Shown here one piece after another: positions 1 through 15,000 of a DNA stretch of 64,000 nucleotides. A program made the translations under genes and the position numbers. Where the stretch lies: NCBI RefSeq assembly GCF_963678635.1, contig NC_087065.1, positions 310,001 through 374,000 of the forward strand, written 5' to 3'. Position 1 is the stretch's first letter. Each line of letters starts with the position of its first letter. The DNA is from Symsagittifera roscoffensis (Eukaryota > Xenacoelomorpha > Acoela > Convolutidae). The notes below the pieces were generated by a model, which was not told where the DNA came from, did no database searches, and saw only the letters and a program-made list of their open reading frames with translations.

Positions 1-3000
1 AAAAACATCATCTCAATTTACAATTAACAAGCCAAGCCTATAAGTAAAAAAAAACAGTGCATCCTCGAAAGAAAAATTATTTGAAAATAAAGTAAAGAGT
101 TTTTCCATTCAAATCTTTCAACTAACGAACTGAGGAACACCTGAAGCAAAAAAAACTCGGAGAATAAGATACTTCGTTTCAATCAATCAAAACCAAGATG
201 ATTTGTTAATCGAGCTAACACATTCAATTGATACAAATCTCAGTTAAATACCCTTGATAGTGACAAAACCTCAGTTCATTGCAGAATCTGGCACTATAAA
301 AAAAGGTCCAAACAGGATTATTTTTGTTAAGCATAGCTTGAGTGGACACTAGAAACAGAATCGGACGCTTTGCAAATCGAGTACCGGAATCCGGAAAACA
401 AACGAACCAAAATCAAACCTGAGCTCAATTTTATGGCTGATACGACAAACTTTTGTTGAAGCTAATGAATAACATGAACCAGGCATCGAAAACATCAGAA
501 TAAAATGGTAATCATATATTCAGTGGTAGTGACGAAAAACATCATCTCAATTTACAATTAACAAGCCAAGCCTATAAGTCAAAAAACAGTGCATCCTCGA
601 AAGAAAAATTATTTGAAAATAAAGTAAAGAGTTTTTCCATTCAAATCATTTAAATAACGAACAGAGGAACACCTGAAGCAAAAAAAAAGAACTCAGAGAA
701 TAAGAAACTTGTTTTAATCAATCAAAACCAAGATGATTTGTTAATCGAGCTAACACATTCAATTGATACAAATCTCAGTTAAAAAACCCTTGATAGTGAC
801 AAAACCTCAGTTCATTGCAGAATCTGGCAATATAAAAAAAGTCCAAAGAGGATTATTTTTGTTAAGCATAGCTTGAGTGGAAACTAGAAACAGAATCGGT
901 CACTTTGCAAATCAAGTACCTGAATCAAGAAAACAAAAACTAACTCAAATCAAAACTGAGCTCAATTTTATGGCTGATACGAAAGAAACTTTTGTTGAAG
1001 CTAAAGAGTAATATGAACCAGGCATCGAAAACATCAGAAGAAAAAGTAATCATATATTCAGTGGTAGTGACGAAAACCAACATCTCAATTTACAATTAAC
1101 AAGCCAAGCCTATAAGTAAAAAAAACAGTGCATCCTCGAAAGAAAAATTATTTGAAAAAAAAAGTAAAGAGTTTTTCCATTCAAATCTTTTAACTAACGA
1201 TCAGAGGAACACCTGAAGCAAAAAAAAAGAACTCAGAGAATAAGAAACTTGTTTTATTCAATCAAAACCAAGATGATTTGTTAATCGAGCTAACACATTC
1301 AATTGATACAAATCTCAGTTAAAAAACCATTGATAGTGACAAAACCTCAGTTCATTGCAGAATCTGGCAATATAAAAAAAAATCCAAACAGGATTATTTT
1401 TGTTAAGCATAGCTTGAGTGGACACTAGAAACAGAATCGAACGCTTTGCAAATCGAGTACCGGAATCCGGAAAACAAAAACGAACCAAAATCAAACCTGA
1501 GCTCAATTTTATGGCTGATACGACAAACTTTTGTTGAAGCTAACGAATAACATGAACCAGGCATCGAAAACATCAGAATAAAAAGGTAATAATATATTCA
1601 GTGGTAGTGACGAAAAACATCATCTCAATTTACAATTAACAAGCCAAGCCTATAAGTAAAAAAAACAGTGCATCCTCGAAAGAAAAATTATTTGACAATA
1701 AAGTAAAGAGTTTTTCCATTCAAATCTTTTAACTAACGAACAGAGGAACACCTGAAGCAAAAAAAAAGAACTCAGAGAATAAGAAACTTGTTTTAATCAA
1801 TCAAAAGCAAGATGATTTGTTAATCGAGCTAACACATTCAATTGATACAAATCTCAGTTAAAAAACCCTTGATAGTGACAAAACCTCAGTTCATTGCAGA
1901 ATCTGGCAATATAAAAAAGGTCCAAGGAGGATTATTTTTGTTAAGCATAGCTTGAGTGGAACCTAGAAATAGAATCGGTCACTTTGCAAATCAAGTAATT
2001 GAATCAAGAAAACAAAAACTAACTAAAATCAAAACTGAGCTCAATTTTATGGCTGATACGACAGAAACTTTTGTTGAAGCTAAAGAGTAATATGAACCAG
2101 GCATCGAAAACATCAGAAAAAAAAGTAATCATATATTCAGTGGTAGTGACGAAAAACATCATATCAATTTACAATTAACAAGCCAAGCCTATAAGTAAAA
2201 AAACAGTGCATCCTCGAACGAAAAATTATTTGAAAAAAAAAGTAAAGAGTTTTTCTATTCAAATCTTTTAACTAACGATCAGAGGAACAACTGAAGCAAA
2301 GAAAAAGAACTCAGAGAATAAGAAACTTGTTTTAATCAATCAAAACCAAGATGATTTGTTAATCGAGCTAACACATTCAATTTGTACAAATCTCAGTTAA
2401 AAACCCTTGATAGTGACAAAACCTCAGTTCATTGCAGAATCTGGCAATATAAAAAAAGGTCCAAACAGGATTATTTTTGTTAAGCATAGCTTGAGTGGAC
2501 ACTAGAAACAGAATCGAACGCTTTGCAAATCGAGTACCGGAATCCGGAAAACAAAAACGAACCAAAATCAAACCTGAGCTCAATTTTATGGCTGATACGA
2601 CAGACTTTTGTTGAAGCTAACGAATAACATGAAACAGGCATCGAAAACATCAGAATAAAATGGTAATCATATATTCAGTGGTAGTGACGAAAAACATCAT
2701 CTCAATTTACAATTAACAAGCAAAGCCTGTAAGTAAAAAAACAGTGCATCCTCGAAAGAAAAATTATTTGAAAAAAAAAGTAAAGAGTTTTTCCATTCAA
2801 ATCTTTTAACTAACGATCAGAGGAACACCTGAAGCAAAGAAAAAGAACTCAGAGAATAAGAAACTTGTTTTAATCAATCAAAAGCAAGATGATTTGTTAA
2901 TCGAGCTAACACATTCAATTGATACAAATCTCAGTTAAAAAATCCTTGATAGTGACAAAACCTCAGTTCATTGCAGAATCTGGCAATATAAAAAAAGGTC

Positions 3001-6000
3001 CAAACAGGATGATTATTTTTGTTAAGCATAGCTTGAGTGGACACTAGAAACAGAATCGAACGCTTTGCAAATCGAGTACCGGAATCCGGAAAACAAAAAC
3101 GAACCAAAATCAAACCTGAGCTCAATTTTATGGCTGATACGACAGACTTTTGTTGAAGCTAATGAATAACATGAACCAGGCATCGAAAACATCAGAATAA
3201 AATGGTAATCATATATTCAGTGGTAGTGACGAAAAACATCATCTCAATTTACAATTAACAAGCAAAGCCTGTAAGTAAAAAAACAGTGCATCCTCGAAAG
3301 AAAAATTATTTGAAAATAAAGTAAAGAGTTTTTCCATTCAAATCTTTTAACTAACGATCAGAGGAACACCTGAAGCAAAGAAAAAGAACTCAGAGAATAA
3401 GAAACTTGTTTTAATCAATCAAAAGCAAGATGATTTGTTAATCGAGCTAACACATTCAATTGATACAAATCTCAGTTAAAAAACCCTTGATAGTGACAAA
3501 ACCTCAGTTCATTGCAGAATCTGGCAATATAAAAAAAGGTCCAAACAGGATTATTTTTGTTAAGCATAGCTTGAGTGGACACTAGAAACAGAATCGAACG
3601 CTTTGCAAATCGAGTACCGGAATCCGGAAAACAAAAACGAACCAAAATCAAACCTGAGCTCAATTTTATGGCTGATACGACAGACTTTTGTTGAAGCTAA
3701 TGAATAACATGAACCAGGCATCGAAAACATCAGAATAAAATGGTAATCATATATTCAGTCGTAGTGACGAAAAACATCATCTCAATTTACAATTAACAAG
3801 CAAAGCCTGTAAGTAAAAAAACAGTGCATCCTCGAAAGAAAAATTATTTGAAAATAAAGTAAAGAGTTTTTCCATTCAAATCTTTTAACTAACGAACAGA
3901 GGAACACCTGAAGCAAAAAAAAGAACTCAGAGAATAAGAAACTTGTTTTAATCAATCAAAACCAAGATGATTTGTTAATCGAGCTAACACATTCAATTTA
4001 TACAAATCTCAGTTAAAAACCCTTGATAGTGACAAAACCTCAGTTCATTGCAGAATCTGGCACTATAAAAAAAGGTCCAAACAGGATTATTTTTGTTAAG
4101 CATAGCTTGAGTGGACACTAGAAACAGAATCGAACGCTTTGCAAATCGAGTACCGGAATCCGGAAAACAAAAACTAACCAAAATCAAACCTGAGCTCAAT
4201 TTTATGGCTGATACGACAAACTTTTGTTGAAGCTAATGAATAACATGAACCAGGCATCGAAAACATCAGAATAAAATGGTAATCATATATTCAGTGGTAG
4301 TGACGAAAAACATCATCTCAATTTACAATTAACAAGCCAAGCCTATAAGTAAAAAAACAGTGCATCCTCGAAAGAAAAATTATTTGAAAATAAAGTAAAG
4401 AGTTTTTCCATTCAAATCTTTTAACTAACGAACAGAGGAACACCTGAAGCAAAAAAAAGAACTCAGAGAATAAGAAACTTGTTTTAATCAATCAAAACCA
4501 AGATGATTTGTTAATCGAGCTAACACATTCAATTTATACAAATCTCAGTTAAAAACCCTTGATAGTGACAAAACCTCAGTTCATTGCAGAATCTGGCAAT
4601 ATAAAAAAAGGTCCAAACAGGATTATTTTTGTTAAGCATAGCTTGAGTGGACACTAGAAACAGAATCGAACGCTTTGCAAATCGAGTACCGGAATCCGGA
4701 AAACAAAAACTAACCAAAATCAAACCTGAGCTCAATTTTATGGCTGATACGACAAACTTTTGTTGAAGCTAATGAATAACATGAACCAGGCATCGAAAAC
4801 ATCAGAAAAGAATGGTAATCATATATTCAGTGGTAGTGACGAAAAACATCATCTCAATTTACAATTTACAAGCCAAGCCTATAAGTAAAAAAACAGTGCA
4901 TCCTCGAAAGAAAAATTATTTGAAAATAAAGTAAAGAGTTTTTCCATTCAAATCTTTTAACTAACGAACAGAGGAACAGCTGAAGCAAAAAAAAAGAACT
5001 CAGAGAATAAGAAACTTGTTTTAATCAATCAAAACCAAGATGATTTGTTAATCGAGCTAACACATTCAATTGATACAAATCTCAGTTAAAAAACCCTTGA
5101 TAGTGACAAAACCTCAGTTCATTGCAGAATCTGGCAATATAAAAAAGGTCCAAAGAGGATTATTTTTTTTAAACATAGCTTGAGTGCAAACTAGAAACAG
5201 AATCGGTCACTTTGCAAATCAAGTACCTCAATCAAGAAAACAAAAACTAACTAAAATCAAAACTGAGCTGAATTTTATGGCTGATACGACAGAAACTTTT
5301 GTTGAAACTAAAGAGTAATATGAACCAGGCATCGAAAACATCAGAAAAAAGTAATCATATATTCAGTGGTAGTGACGAAAAACATCATCTCAATTTACAA
5401 TTAACAAGCCAAGCCTATGAGTAAAAAAACGGTGCATCTTCTAAAGAACAATTATTTGAAAATAAAGTAAAGAGTTTTTCCATTCAAATCTTTTAACTAA
5501 CGAACAGAGGAACAGCTGAAGCAAAAAAAAGAACTCCGAGAATAAGAAACTTGTTTTAATCAATCAAAACCAAGATGATTTGTTAATCGAGCTAACACAT
5601 TCAATTGATACAAATCTCAGTTAAAAAACCCTTGATAGTGACAAAACCTCAGTTCATTGCAGAATCTGGCAATATAAAAAAGGTCCAAAGAGGATTATTT
5701 TTGTTAAGCATAGCTTGAGTGCAAACTAGAAACAGAATCGGTCACTTTGCAAATCAAGTACCTGAATCAAGAAAACAAAAACTAACTAACATCAAAACTG
5801 AGCTCAATTTTATGGCTGATACGACAGAAACTTTTGTTGAAGCTAATGAGTAATATGAACCAGGCATCGAAAACATCAGAAAAAACAGTAATCATATATT
5901 CAGTGGTAGTGACGAAAAACATCATCTCAATTTACAATTAACAAGCCAAGCCTATGAGTAAAAAAACGGTGCATCTTCTAAAGAAAAATTATTTGAAAAT

Positions 6001-9000
6001 AAAGTAAAGAGTTTTTCCATTCAAATCTTTTAACTAACGAACAGAGGAACAGCTGAAGCAAAAAAAAGAACTCAGAGAAAAAGACACTTGTTTTAATCAA
6101 TCAAAACCAAGATGATTTGTAAATCGAGCTAACACATTCAATTGATACAAATCTCAGTTAAAAAACCCTTGATAGTGACAAAACCTCAATTCATTGCAGA
6201 ATCTGGCAATATAAAAAAGGTCCAAACAGGATTATTTTTGTTAAGCATAGCTTGAGTGGACACTTGAAACAGAATCGAACGCTTTGCAAATCGAGTACCG
6301 GAATCCGGAAAACAAAAACGAAACAAAATCAAACCTGAGCTCAATTTTATGGCTGATACGACAGACTTTTGTTGAAGCTAATGAATAACATGAACCAGGC
6401 ATCGAAAACATCAGAAAAGAATGGTAATCATATATTCAGTGGTAGTGACGAAAAACATCATCTCAATTTACAATTAACAAGCCAAGCCTATAAGTAAAAA
6501 AACAGTGCATCCTCGAAAGAAAAACTATTTGAAAAAAAAGTAAAGAGTTTTTCCATTCAAATCTTTTAACTAACGATCAGAGGAACACCTGAAGCAAAGA
6601 AAAAGAACTCAGAGAATAAGAAACTTGTTTTAACCAATCAAAACCAAGATGATTTGTTAATCGAGCTAACACATTCAATTGATACAAATCTCAGTTAGAA
6701 AACCCTTGATAGTGACAAAACCTCAGTTCATTGCAGAATCTGGCAATATAAAAAAGGTCCAAAGAGGATTATTTTTGTTAAGCATAGCTTGAGTGGAAAC
6801 TAGAAACAGAATCGGTCATTTTGCAAATCAAGTACCTGAATCAAGAAAACAAAAACTAACTAAAATCAAAACTGAGCTCAATTTTATGGCTGATACGACA
6901 GAAACTTTTGTTGAAGCTAATGAGTAATGAACCAGGCATCGAAAACATCAGAAAAAACAGTAATCATATATTCAGTGGTAGTGACGAAAAACATCATCTC
7001 AATTTACAATTAACAAGCCAAGCCTATGAGTAAAAAAACGGTGCATCTTCTATAGAAAAATTATTTGAAAATAAAGTAAAGAGTTTTTCCATTCAGATCT
7101 TGTAACTAATAAACAAAGGAACAACTGAAGCAAAAAAAAAGAACTCAGAGAATAAGAAACTTGTTTTAACCAATCAAAACCAAGATAATTTGTTAATCGA
7201 GCTAACACATTCAATTGATACAAATCTCAGTTAGAAAACCCTTGATAGTGACAAAACCTCAGTTCATTGCAGAATCTGGCAATATAAAAAAGGTCCAAAG
7301 AGGATTATTTTTGTTAAGCATAGCTTGAGTGGAAACTAGAAACAGAATCGGTCATTTTGCAAATCAAGTACCTGAATCAAGAAAACAAAAACTAACTAAA
7401 ATCAAAACTGAGCTCAATTTTATGGCTGATACGACAGAAACTTTTGTTGAAGCTAATGAGTAATATGAACCAGGCATCGAAAACATCAGAAAAAACAGTA
7501 ATCATATATTCAGTGGTAGTGACGAAAAACATCATCTCAATTTACAATTAACAAGCCAAGCCTATGAGTAAAAAAACGGTGCATCTTCTAAAGAAAAATT
7601 ATTTGAAAATAAAGTAAAGAGTTTTTCCATTCAGATCTTGTAACTAATAAACAAAGGAATACCTGAAGCAAAAAAAAAGAACTCAGAGAATAAGATACTT
7701 GTTTTAATCAATCAAAACCAAGATGATTTGTTAATCGAGCTAACACATTCAATTGATACAAATCTCAGTTAAAAAACCCTTGATAGTGACAAAACCTCAG
7801 TTCATTGCAGAATCTGGCAATATAAAAAAAGGTCCAAAGAGGATTATTTTTGTTAAGCATAGCTTGAGTGCAAACTAGAAACAGAATCGGTCACTTTGCA
7901 AATCAAGTACCTGAATCAAGAAAACAAAAACTAACTAAAATCAAAACTGAGCTGAATTTTATGGCTGATACGACAGAAACTTTTGTTGAAACTAAAGAGT
8001 AATATGAACCAGGCATCGAAAACATCAGAAAAAAGTAATCATATATTCAGTGGTAGTGACGAAAAACATCATATCAATTAAAAAATTAACAAGCCAAGCC
8101 TATAAGTAAAAAAACAGTGCATCCTCGAAAGAAAAATTATTTGAAAAAAAAGTAAAGAAATTTTCCATTCAAATCTTTTAACTAACGAACAGAGGAAGAG
8201 CTGAAGCAAAAAAAAGAACTCAGAGAATAAGAAACTTGTTTTAATCAATCAAAACCAAGATGATTTGTTAATCGAGCTAACACATTCAATTGATACAAAT
8301 CTCAGTTAGAAAACCCTTGATAGTGACAAAACCTCAGTTCATTGCAGAATCTGGCAATATAAAAAAGGTCCAAAGAGGATTATTTTTGTTAAGCATAGCT
8401 TGAGTGCAAACTAGAAACAGAATCGGTCACTTTGCAAATCAAGTACCTGAATCAAGAAAACAAAAACTAACTAAAATCAAAACTGAGCTGAATTTTATGG
8501 CTGATACGACAGAAACTTTTGTTGAAACTAAAGAGTAATATGAACCAGGCATCGAAAACATCAGAAAAAAGTAATCATATATTCAGTGGTAGTGACGAAA
8601 AACATCATATCAATTAAAAAATTAACAAGCCAAGCCTATAAGTAAAAAAACAGTGCATCCTCGAAAGAAAAATTATTTGAAAAAAAAGTAAAGAGTTTTT
8701 CCATTCAAATCTTTTAACTAACGAACAGAGGAAGAGCTGAAGCAAAAAAAAGAACTCAGAGAATAAGAAACTTGTTTTAATCAATCAAAACCAAGATGAT
8801 TTGTTAATCGAGCTAACACATTCAATTGATACAAATCTCAGTTAGAAAACCCTTGATAGTGACAAAACCTCAGTTCATTGCAAAATCTGGCAATATAAAA
8901 AAGGTCCAAAGAGGATTATTTTTGTTAAGCATAGCTTGAGTGGAAACTAGAAACAGAATCGGTCACTTTGCAAATCAAGTACCTGAATCAAGAAAACAAA

Positions 9001-12000
9001 AACTAACTAAAATCAAAACTGAGCTGAATTTTATGGCTGATACGACAGAAACTTTTGTTGAAACTAAAGAGTAATATAAACCAGGCATCGAAAACATCAG
9101 AAAAAAGTAATCATATATTCAGTGGTAGTGACGAAAAACATCATATCAATTAAAAAATTAACAAGCCAAGCCTATAAGTAAAAAAACAGTGCATCCTCGA
9201 AAGAAAAATTATTTGAAAATAAAGTAAAGAGTTTTTCCATTCAAATCTTTTAACTAACGAACAGAGGAACAGCTGAAGCAAAAAAAAGAACTCAGAGAAT
9301 AAGAAACTTGTTTTAATCAATCAAAACCAAGATGATTTGTTAATCGAGCTAACACATTCAATTGATACAAATCTCAGTTAAAAAACCCTTGATAGTGACA
9401 AAACCTCAGTTCATTGCAGAATCTGGCAATATAAAAAAGGTCCAAAGAGGATTATTTTTGTTAAGCATAGCTTGAGTGCAAACTAGAAACAGAATCGGTC
9501 ACTTTGCAAATCAAGTACCTGAATCAAGAAAACAAAAACTAACTAAAATCAAAACTGAGCTGAATTTTATGGCTGATAAGACAGAAACTTTTGTTGAAAC
9601 TAAAGAGTAATATGAACCAGGCATCGAAAACATCAGAAAAAAGTAATCATATATTCAGTGGTAGTGACGAAAAACATCATATCAATTAAAAAATTAACAA
9701 GCCAAGCCTATAAGTAAAAAAACAGTGCATCCTCGAAAGAAAAATTATTTGAAAAAAAGTTTTTCCATTCAAATCTTTTAACTAACGATCAGAGGAACAC
9801 CTGAAGCAAAGAAAAAGAACTCAGAGAATAAGAAACTTGTTTTAACCAATCAAAACCAAGATGATTTGTTAACCGAGCTAACACATTCAATTGATACAAA
9901 TCTCAGTAAGAAAACCCTTGATAGTGACAAAACCTCAGTTCATTGCAGAATCTGGCAATATAAAAAAGGTCCAAAGAGGATTATTTTTGTTAAGCATAGC
10001 TTGAGTGGAAACTAGAAACAGAATCGGTCATTTTGCAAATCAAGTACCTGAATCAAGAAAACAAAAACTAACTAAAATCAAAACTGAGCTCAATTTTATG
10101 GCTGATACGACAGAAACTTTTGTTGAAGCTAATGAGTAATATGAACCAGGCATCGAAAACATCAGAAAAAACAGTAATCATATATTCAGTGGTAGTGACG
10201 AAAAACATCATCTCAATTTACAATTAACAAGCCAAGCCTATGAGTAAAAAAACGGTGCATCTTCTAAAGAAAAATTATTTGAAAATAAAGTAAAGAGTTT
10301 TTCCATTCAGATCTTGTAACTAATAAACAAAGGAACAACTGAAGCAAAAAAAAAGAACTCAGAGAATAAGAAACTTGTTTTAACCAATCAAAACCAAGAT
10401 GATTTGTTAATCGAGCTAACACATTCAATTGATACAAATCTCAGTTAGAAAACCCTTGATAGTGACAAAACCTCAGTTCATTGCAGAATCTGGCAATATA
10501 AAAAAGGTCCAAAGAGGATTATTTTTGTTAAGCATAGCTTGAGTGGAAACTAGAAACAGAATCGGTCATTTTGCAAATCAAGTACCTGAATCAAGAAAAC
10601 AAAAACTAACTAAAATCAAAACTGAGCTCAATTTTATGGCTGATACGACAGAAACTTTTGTTGAAGCTAATGAGTAATATGAACCAGGCATCGAAAACAT
10701 CAGAAAAAAGTAATCATATATTCAGTGGTAGTGACGAAAAACATCATATCAATTAAAAAATTAACAAGCCAAGCCTATAAGTAAAAAAACAGTGCATCCT
10801 CGAAAGAAAAATTATTTGAAAAAAAGTTTTTCCATTCAAATCTTTTAACTAACGATCAGAGGAACACCTGAAGCAAAGAAAAAGAACTCAGAGAATAAGA
10901 AACTTGTTTTAACCAATCAAAACCAAGATGATTTGTTAACCGAGCTAACACATTCAATTGATACAAATCTCAGTTAGAAAACCCTTGATAGTGACAAAAC
11001 CTCAGTTCATTGCAGAATCTGGCAATATAAAAAAGGTCCAAAGAGGATTATTTTTGTTAAGCATAGCTTGAGTGGAAACTAGAAACAGAATCGGTCATTT
11101 TGCAAATCAAGTACCTGAATCAAGAAAACAAAAAATAACTAAAATCAAAACTGAGCTCAATTTTATGGCTGATACGACAAACTTTTGTTGAAGCTAATGA
11201 GTAATATGAACCAGGCATCGAAAACATCAGAAAAAACAGTAATCATATATTCAGTGGTAGTGACGAAAAACATCATCTCAATTTACAATTAACAAGCCAA
11301 GCCTATGAGTAAAAAAACGGTGCATCTTCTAAAGAAAAATTATTTGAAAATAAAGTAAAGAGTTTTTCCATTCAGATCTTGTAACTAATAAACAAAGGAA
11401 CAACTGAAGCAAAAAAAAAGAACTCAGAGAATAAGAAACTTGTTTTAACCAATCAAAACCAAGATGATTTGTTAATCGAGCTAACACATTCAATTGATAC
11501 AAATCTCAGTTAGAAAACCCTTGATAGTGACAAAACCTCAGTTCATTGCAGAATCTGGCAATATAAAAAAGGTCCAAAGAGGATTATTTTTGTTAAGCAT
11601 AGCTTCAGTTGAAACTAGAAACAGAATCGGTCATTTTGCAAATCAAGTACCTGAATCAAGAAAACAAAAACTAACTAAAATCAAAACTGAGCTCAATTTT
11701 ATGGCTGATACGACAGAAACTTTTGTTGAAGCTAATGAGTAATATGAACCAGGCATCGAAAACATCAGAAAAAACAGTAATCATATATTCAGTGGTAGTG
11801 ACGAAAAACATCATCTCAATTTACAATTAACAAGCCAAGCCTATGAGTAAAAAAACGGTGCATCTTCTAAAGAAAAATTATTTGAAAATAAAGTAAAGAG
11901 TTTTTCCATTCAGATCTTGTAACTAATAAACAAAGGAACAACTGAAGCAAAAAAAAAGAACTCAGAGAATAAGAAACTTGTTTTAACCAATCAAAACCAA

Positions 12001-15000
12001 GATGATTTGTTAATCGAGCTAACACATTCAATTGATACAAATCTCAGTTAGAAAACCCTTGATAGTGACAAAACCTCAGTTCATTGCAGAATCTGGCAAT
12101 ATAAAAAAGGTCCAAAGAGGATTATTTTTGTTAAGCATAGCTTGAGTGGAAACTAGAAACAGCATCGGTCATTTTGCAAATCAAGTACCTGAATCAAGAA
12201 AACAAAAACTAACTAAAATCAAAACTGAGCTCAATTTTATGGCTGATACGACAGAAACTTTTGTTGAAGCTAATGAGTAATATGAACCAGGCATCGAAAA
12301 CATCAGAAAAAAGTAATCATATATTCAGTGGTAGTGACGAAAAACATCATATCAATTAAAAAATTAACAAGCCAAGCCTATAAGTAAAAAAAACAGTGCA
12401 TCCTCGAAAGAAAAATTATTTGAAAAAAAGTTTTTCCATTCAAATCTTTTAACTAACGATCAGAGGAACACCTGAAGCAAAGAAAAAGAACTCAGAGAAT
12501 AAGAAACTTGTTTTAACCAATCAAAACCAAGATGATTTGTTAACCGAGCTAACACATTCAATTGATACAAATCTCAGTTAGAAAACCCTTGATAGTGACA
12601 AAACCTCAGTTCATTGCAGAATCTGGCAATATAAAAAGGTCCAAAGAGGATTATTTTTGTTAAGCATAGCTTGAGTGGAAACTAGAAACAGAATCGGTCA
12701 TTTTGCAAATCAAGTACCTGAATCAAGAAAACAAAAACTAACTAAAATAAAAACTGAGCTCAATTTTATGGCTGATACGACAGAAACTTTTGTTGAAGCT
12801 AATGAGTAATATGAACCAGGCATCGAAAACATCAGAAAAAACAGTAATCATATATTCAGTGGTAGTGACGAAAAACATCGTCTCAATTTACAATTAACAA
12901 GCCAAGCCTATGAGTAAAAAAACGGTGCATCTTCTAAAGAAAAATTATTTGAAAATAAAGTAAAGAGTTTTTCCATTCAGATCTTGTAACTAATAAACAA
13001 AGAACAACTGAAGCAAAAAAAAAGAACTCAGAGAATAAGAAACTTGTTTTAACCAATCAAAACCAAGATGATTTGTTAATCGAGCTAACACATTCAATTG
13101 ATACAAATCTCAGTTAGAAAACCCTTGATAGAGACAAAACCTCAGTTCATTGCAGAATCTGGCAATATAAAAAAGGTCCAAAGAGGATTATTTTTGTAAA
13201 GCATAGCTTCAGTTGAAACTAGAAACAGAATCGGTCATTTTGCAAATCAAGTACCTGAATCAAGAAAACAAAAACTAACTAAAATCAAAACTGAGCTCAA
13301 TTTTATGGCTGATACGACAGAAACTTTTGTTGAAGCTAATGAGTAATATGAACCAGGCATCGAAAACATCAGAAAAAACATTAATCATATATTCAGTGGT
13401 AGTGACGAAAAACATCATCTCAATTTACAATTAACAAGCCAAGCCTATGAGTAAAAAAACGGTGCATCTTCTAAAGAAAAATTATTTGAAAATAAAGTAA
13501 AGAGTTTTTCCATTCAGATCTTGTAACTAATAAACAAAGGAACACCTGAAGCAAAAAAAAGAACTCAGAGAATAAGATACTTGTTTTAATCAATCAAAAC
13601 CAAGATGATTTGTTAATCGAGCTAACACATTCAATTGATACAAATCTCAGTTAAAAAACCCTTGATAGTGACAAAACCTCAGTTCATTGCAGAATCTGGC
13701 AATATAAAAAAAGGTCCAAACAGGATTATTTTTGTTAAGCATAGCTTGAGTGGAAACTAGAAACAGAATCGGTCACTTTGCAAATCAAGTAGCTGAATCA
13801 AGAAAACAAAAACTAACTAAAATCAAAACTGAGCTCAATTTTATGGCTGATACGACAGAAACTTTTGTTGAAGCTAATGAGTAATATGAACCAGGCATCG
13901 AAAACATCAGAAAAAACAGTAATCATATATTCAGTGGTAGTGACGAAAAACATCATCTCAATTTACAATTAACAAGCCAAGCCTATGAGTAAAAAAACGG
14001 TGCATCTTCTAAAGAAAAATTATTTGAAAATAAAGTAAAGAGTTTTTCCATTCAGATCTTGTAACTAATAAACAAAGGAACACCTGAAGCAAAAAAAAGA
14101 ACTCAGAGAATAAGATACTTGTTTTAATCAATCAAAACCAAGATGATTTGTTAATCGAGCTAACACATTCAATTGATACAAATCTCAGTTAAAAAACCCT
14201 TGATAGTGACAAAACCTCAGTTCATTGCAGAATCTGGCAATATAAAAAAAGGTCCAAACAGGATTATTTTTGTTAAGCATAGCTTGAGTGGACACTTGAA
14301 ACAGAATCGAACGCTTTGCAAATCGAGTACCGGAACCCGGAAAACAAAAACGAACCAAAATCAAACCTGAGCTCAATTTTATGGCTGATACGACAGACTT
14401 TTGTTGAAGCTAATGAATAACATGAACCAGGCATCGAAAACATCAGAAAAGAATGGTAATCATATATTCAGTGGTAGTGACGAAAAACATCATCTCAATT
14501 TACAATTAACAAGCCAAGCCTATAAGTAAAAAAACAGTGCATCCTCGAAAGAAAAATTATTTGAAAATAAAGTAAAGAGTTTTTCCATTCAAATCTTTTA
14601 ACTAACGAACAGAGGAACACCTGAAGCAAAAAAAAGAACTCAGAGAATAAGAAACTTGTTTTAATCAAAACCAAGATGATTTGTAAATCGAGCTAACACA
14701 TTCAATTGATACAAATCTCAGTTAAAAAACCCTTGATAGTGACAAAACCTCAATTCATTGCAGAATCTGGCAATATAAAAAAGGTCCAAACAGGATTATT
14801 TTTGTTAAGCATAGCTTGAGTGGAAACTAGAAACAGAATCGGTCACTTTGCAAATCAAGTAGCTGAATCAAGAAAACAAAAACTAACTAAAATCAAAACT
14901 GAGCTCAATTTTATGGCTGATACGACAGAAACTTTTGTTGAAACTAAAGAGTAATATGAACCAGGCATCGAAAACATCAGAAAAAAAGTAATCATATATT

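Noticed and set aside
1315-4735. Recurring 63-68-codon minus-strand frames beginning MSSGLILV in satellite monomers
   Set aside because: They recur only because the monomer recurs, are broken in many monomers, and overlap similar plus-strand frames. There is no constraint pattern or regulatory context.
11494-11742. 82-codon plus-strand frame in one satellite monomer
   Set aside because: Only this monomer is open over this length, owing to single-base changes. Neighbours carry a stop at the same place.
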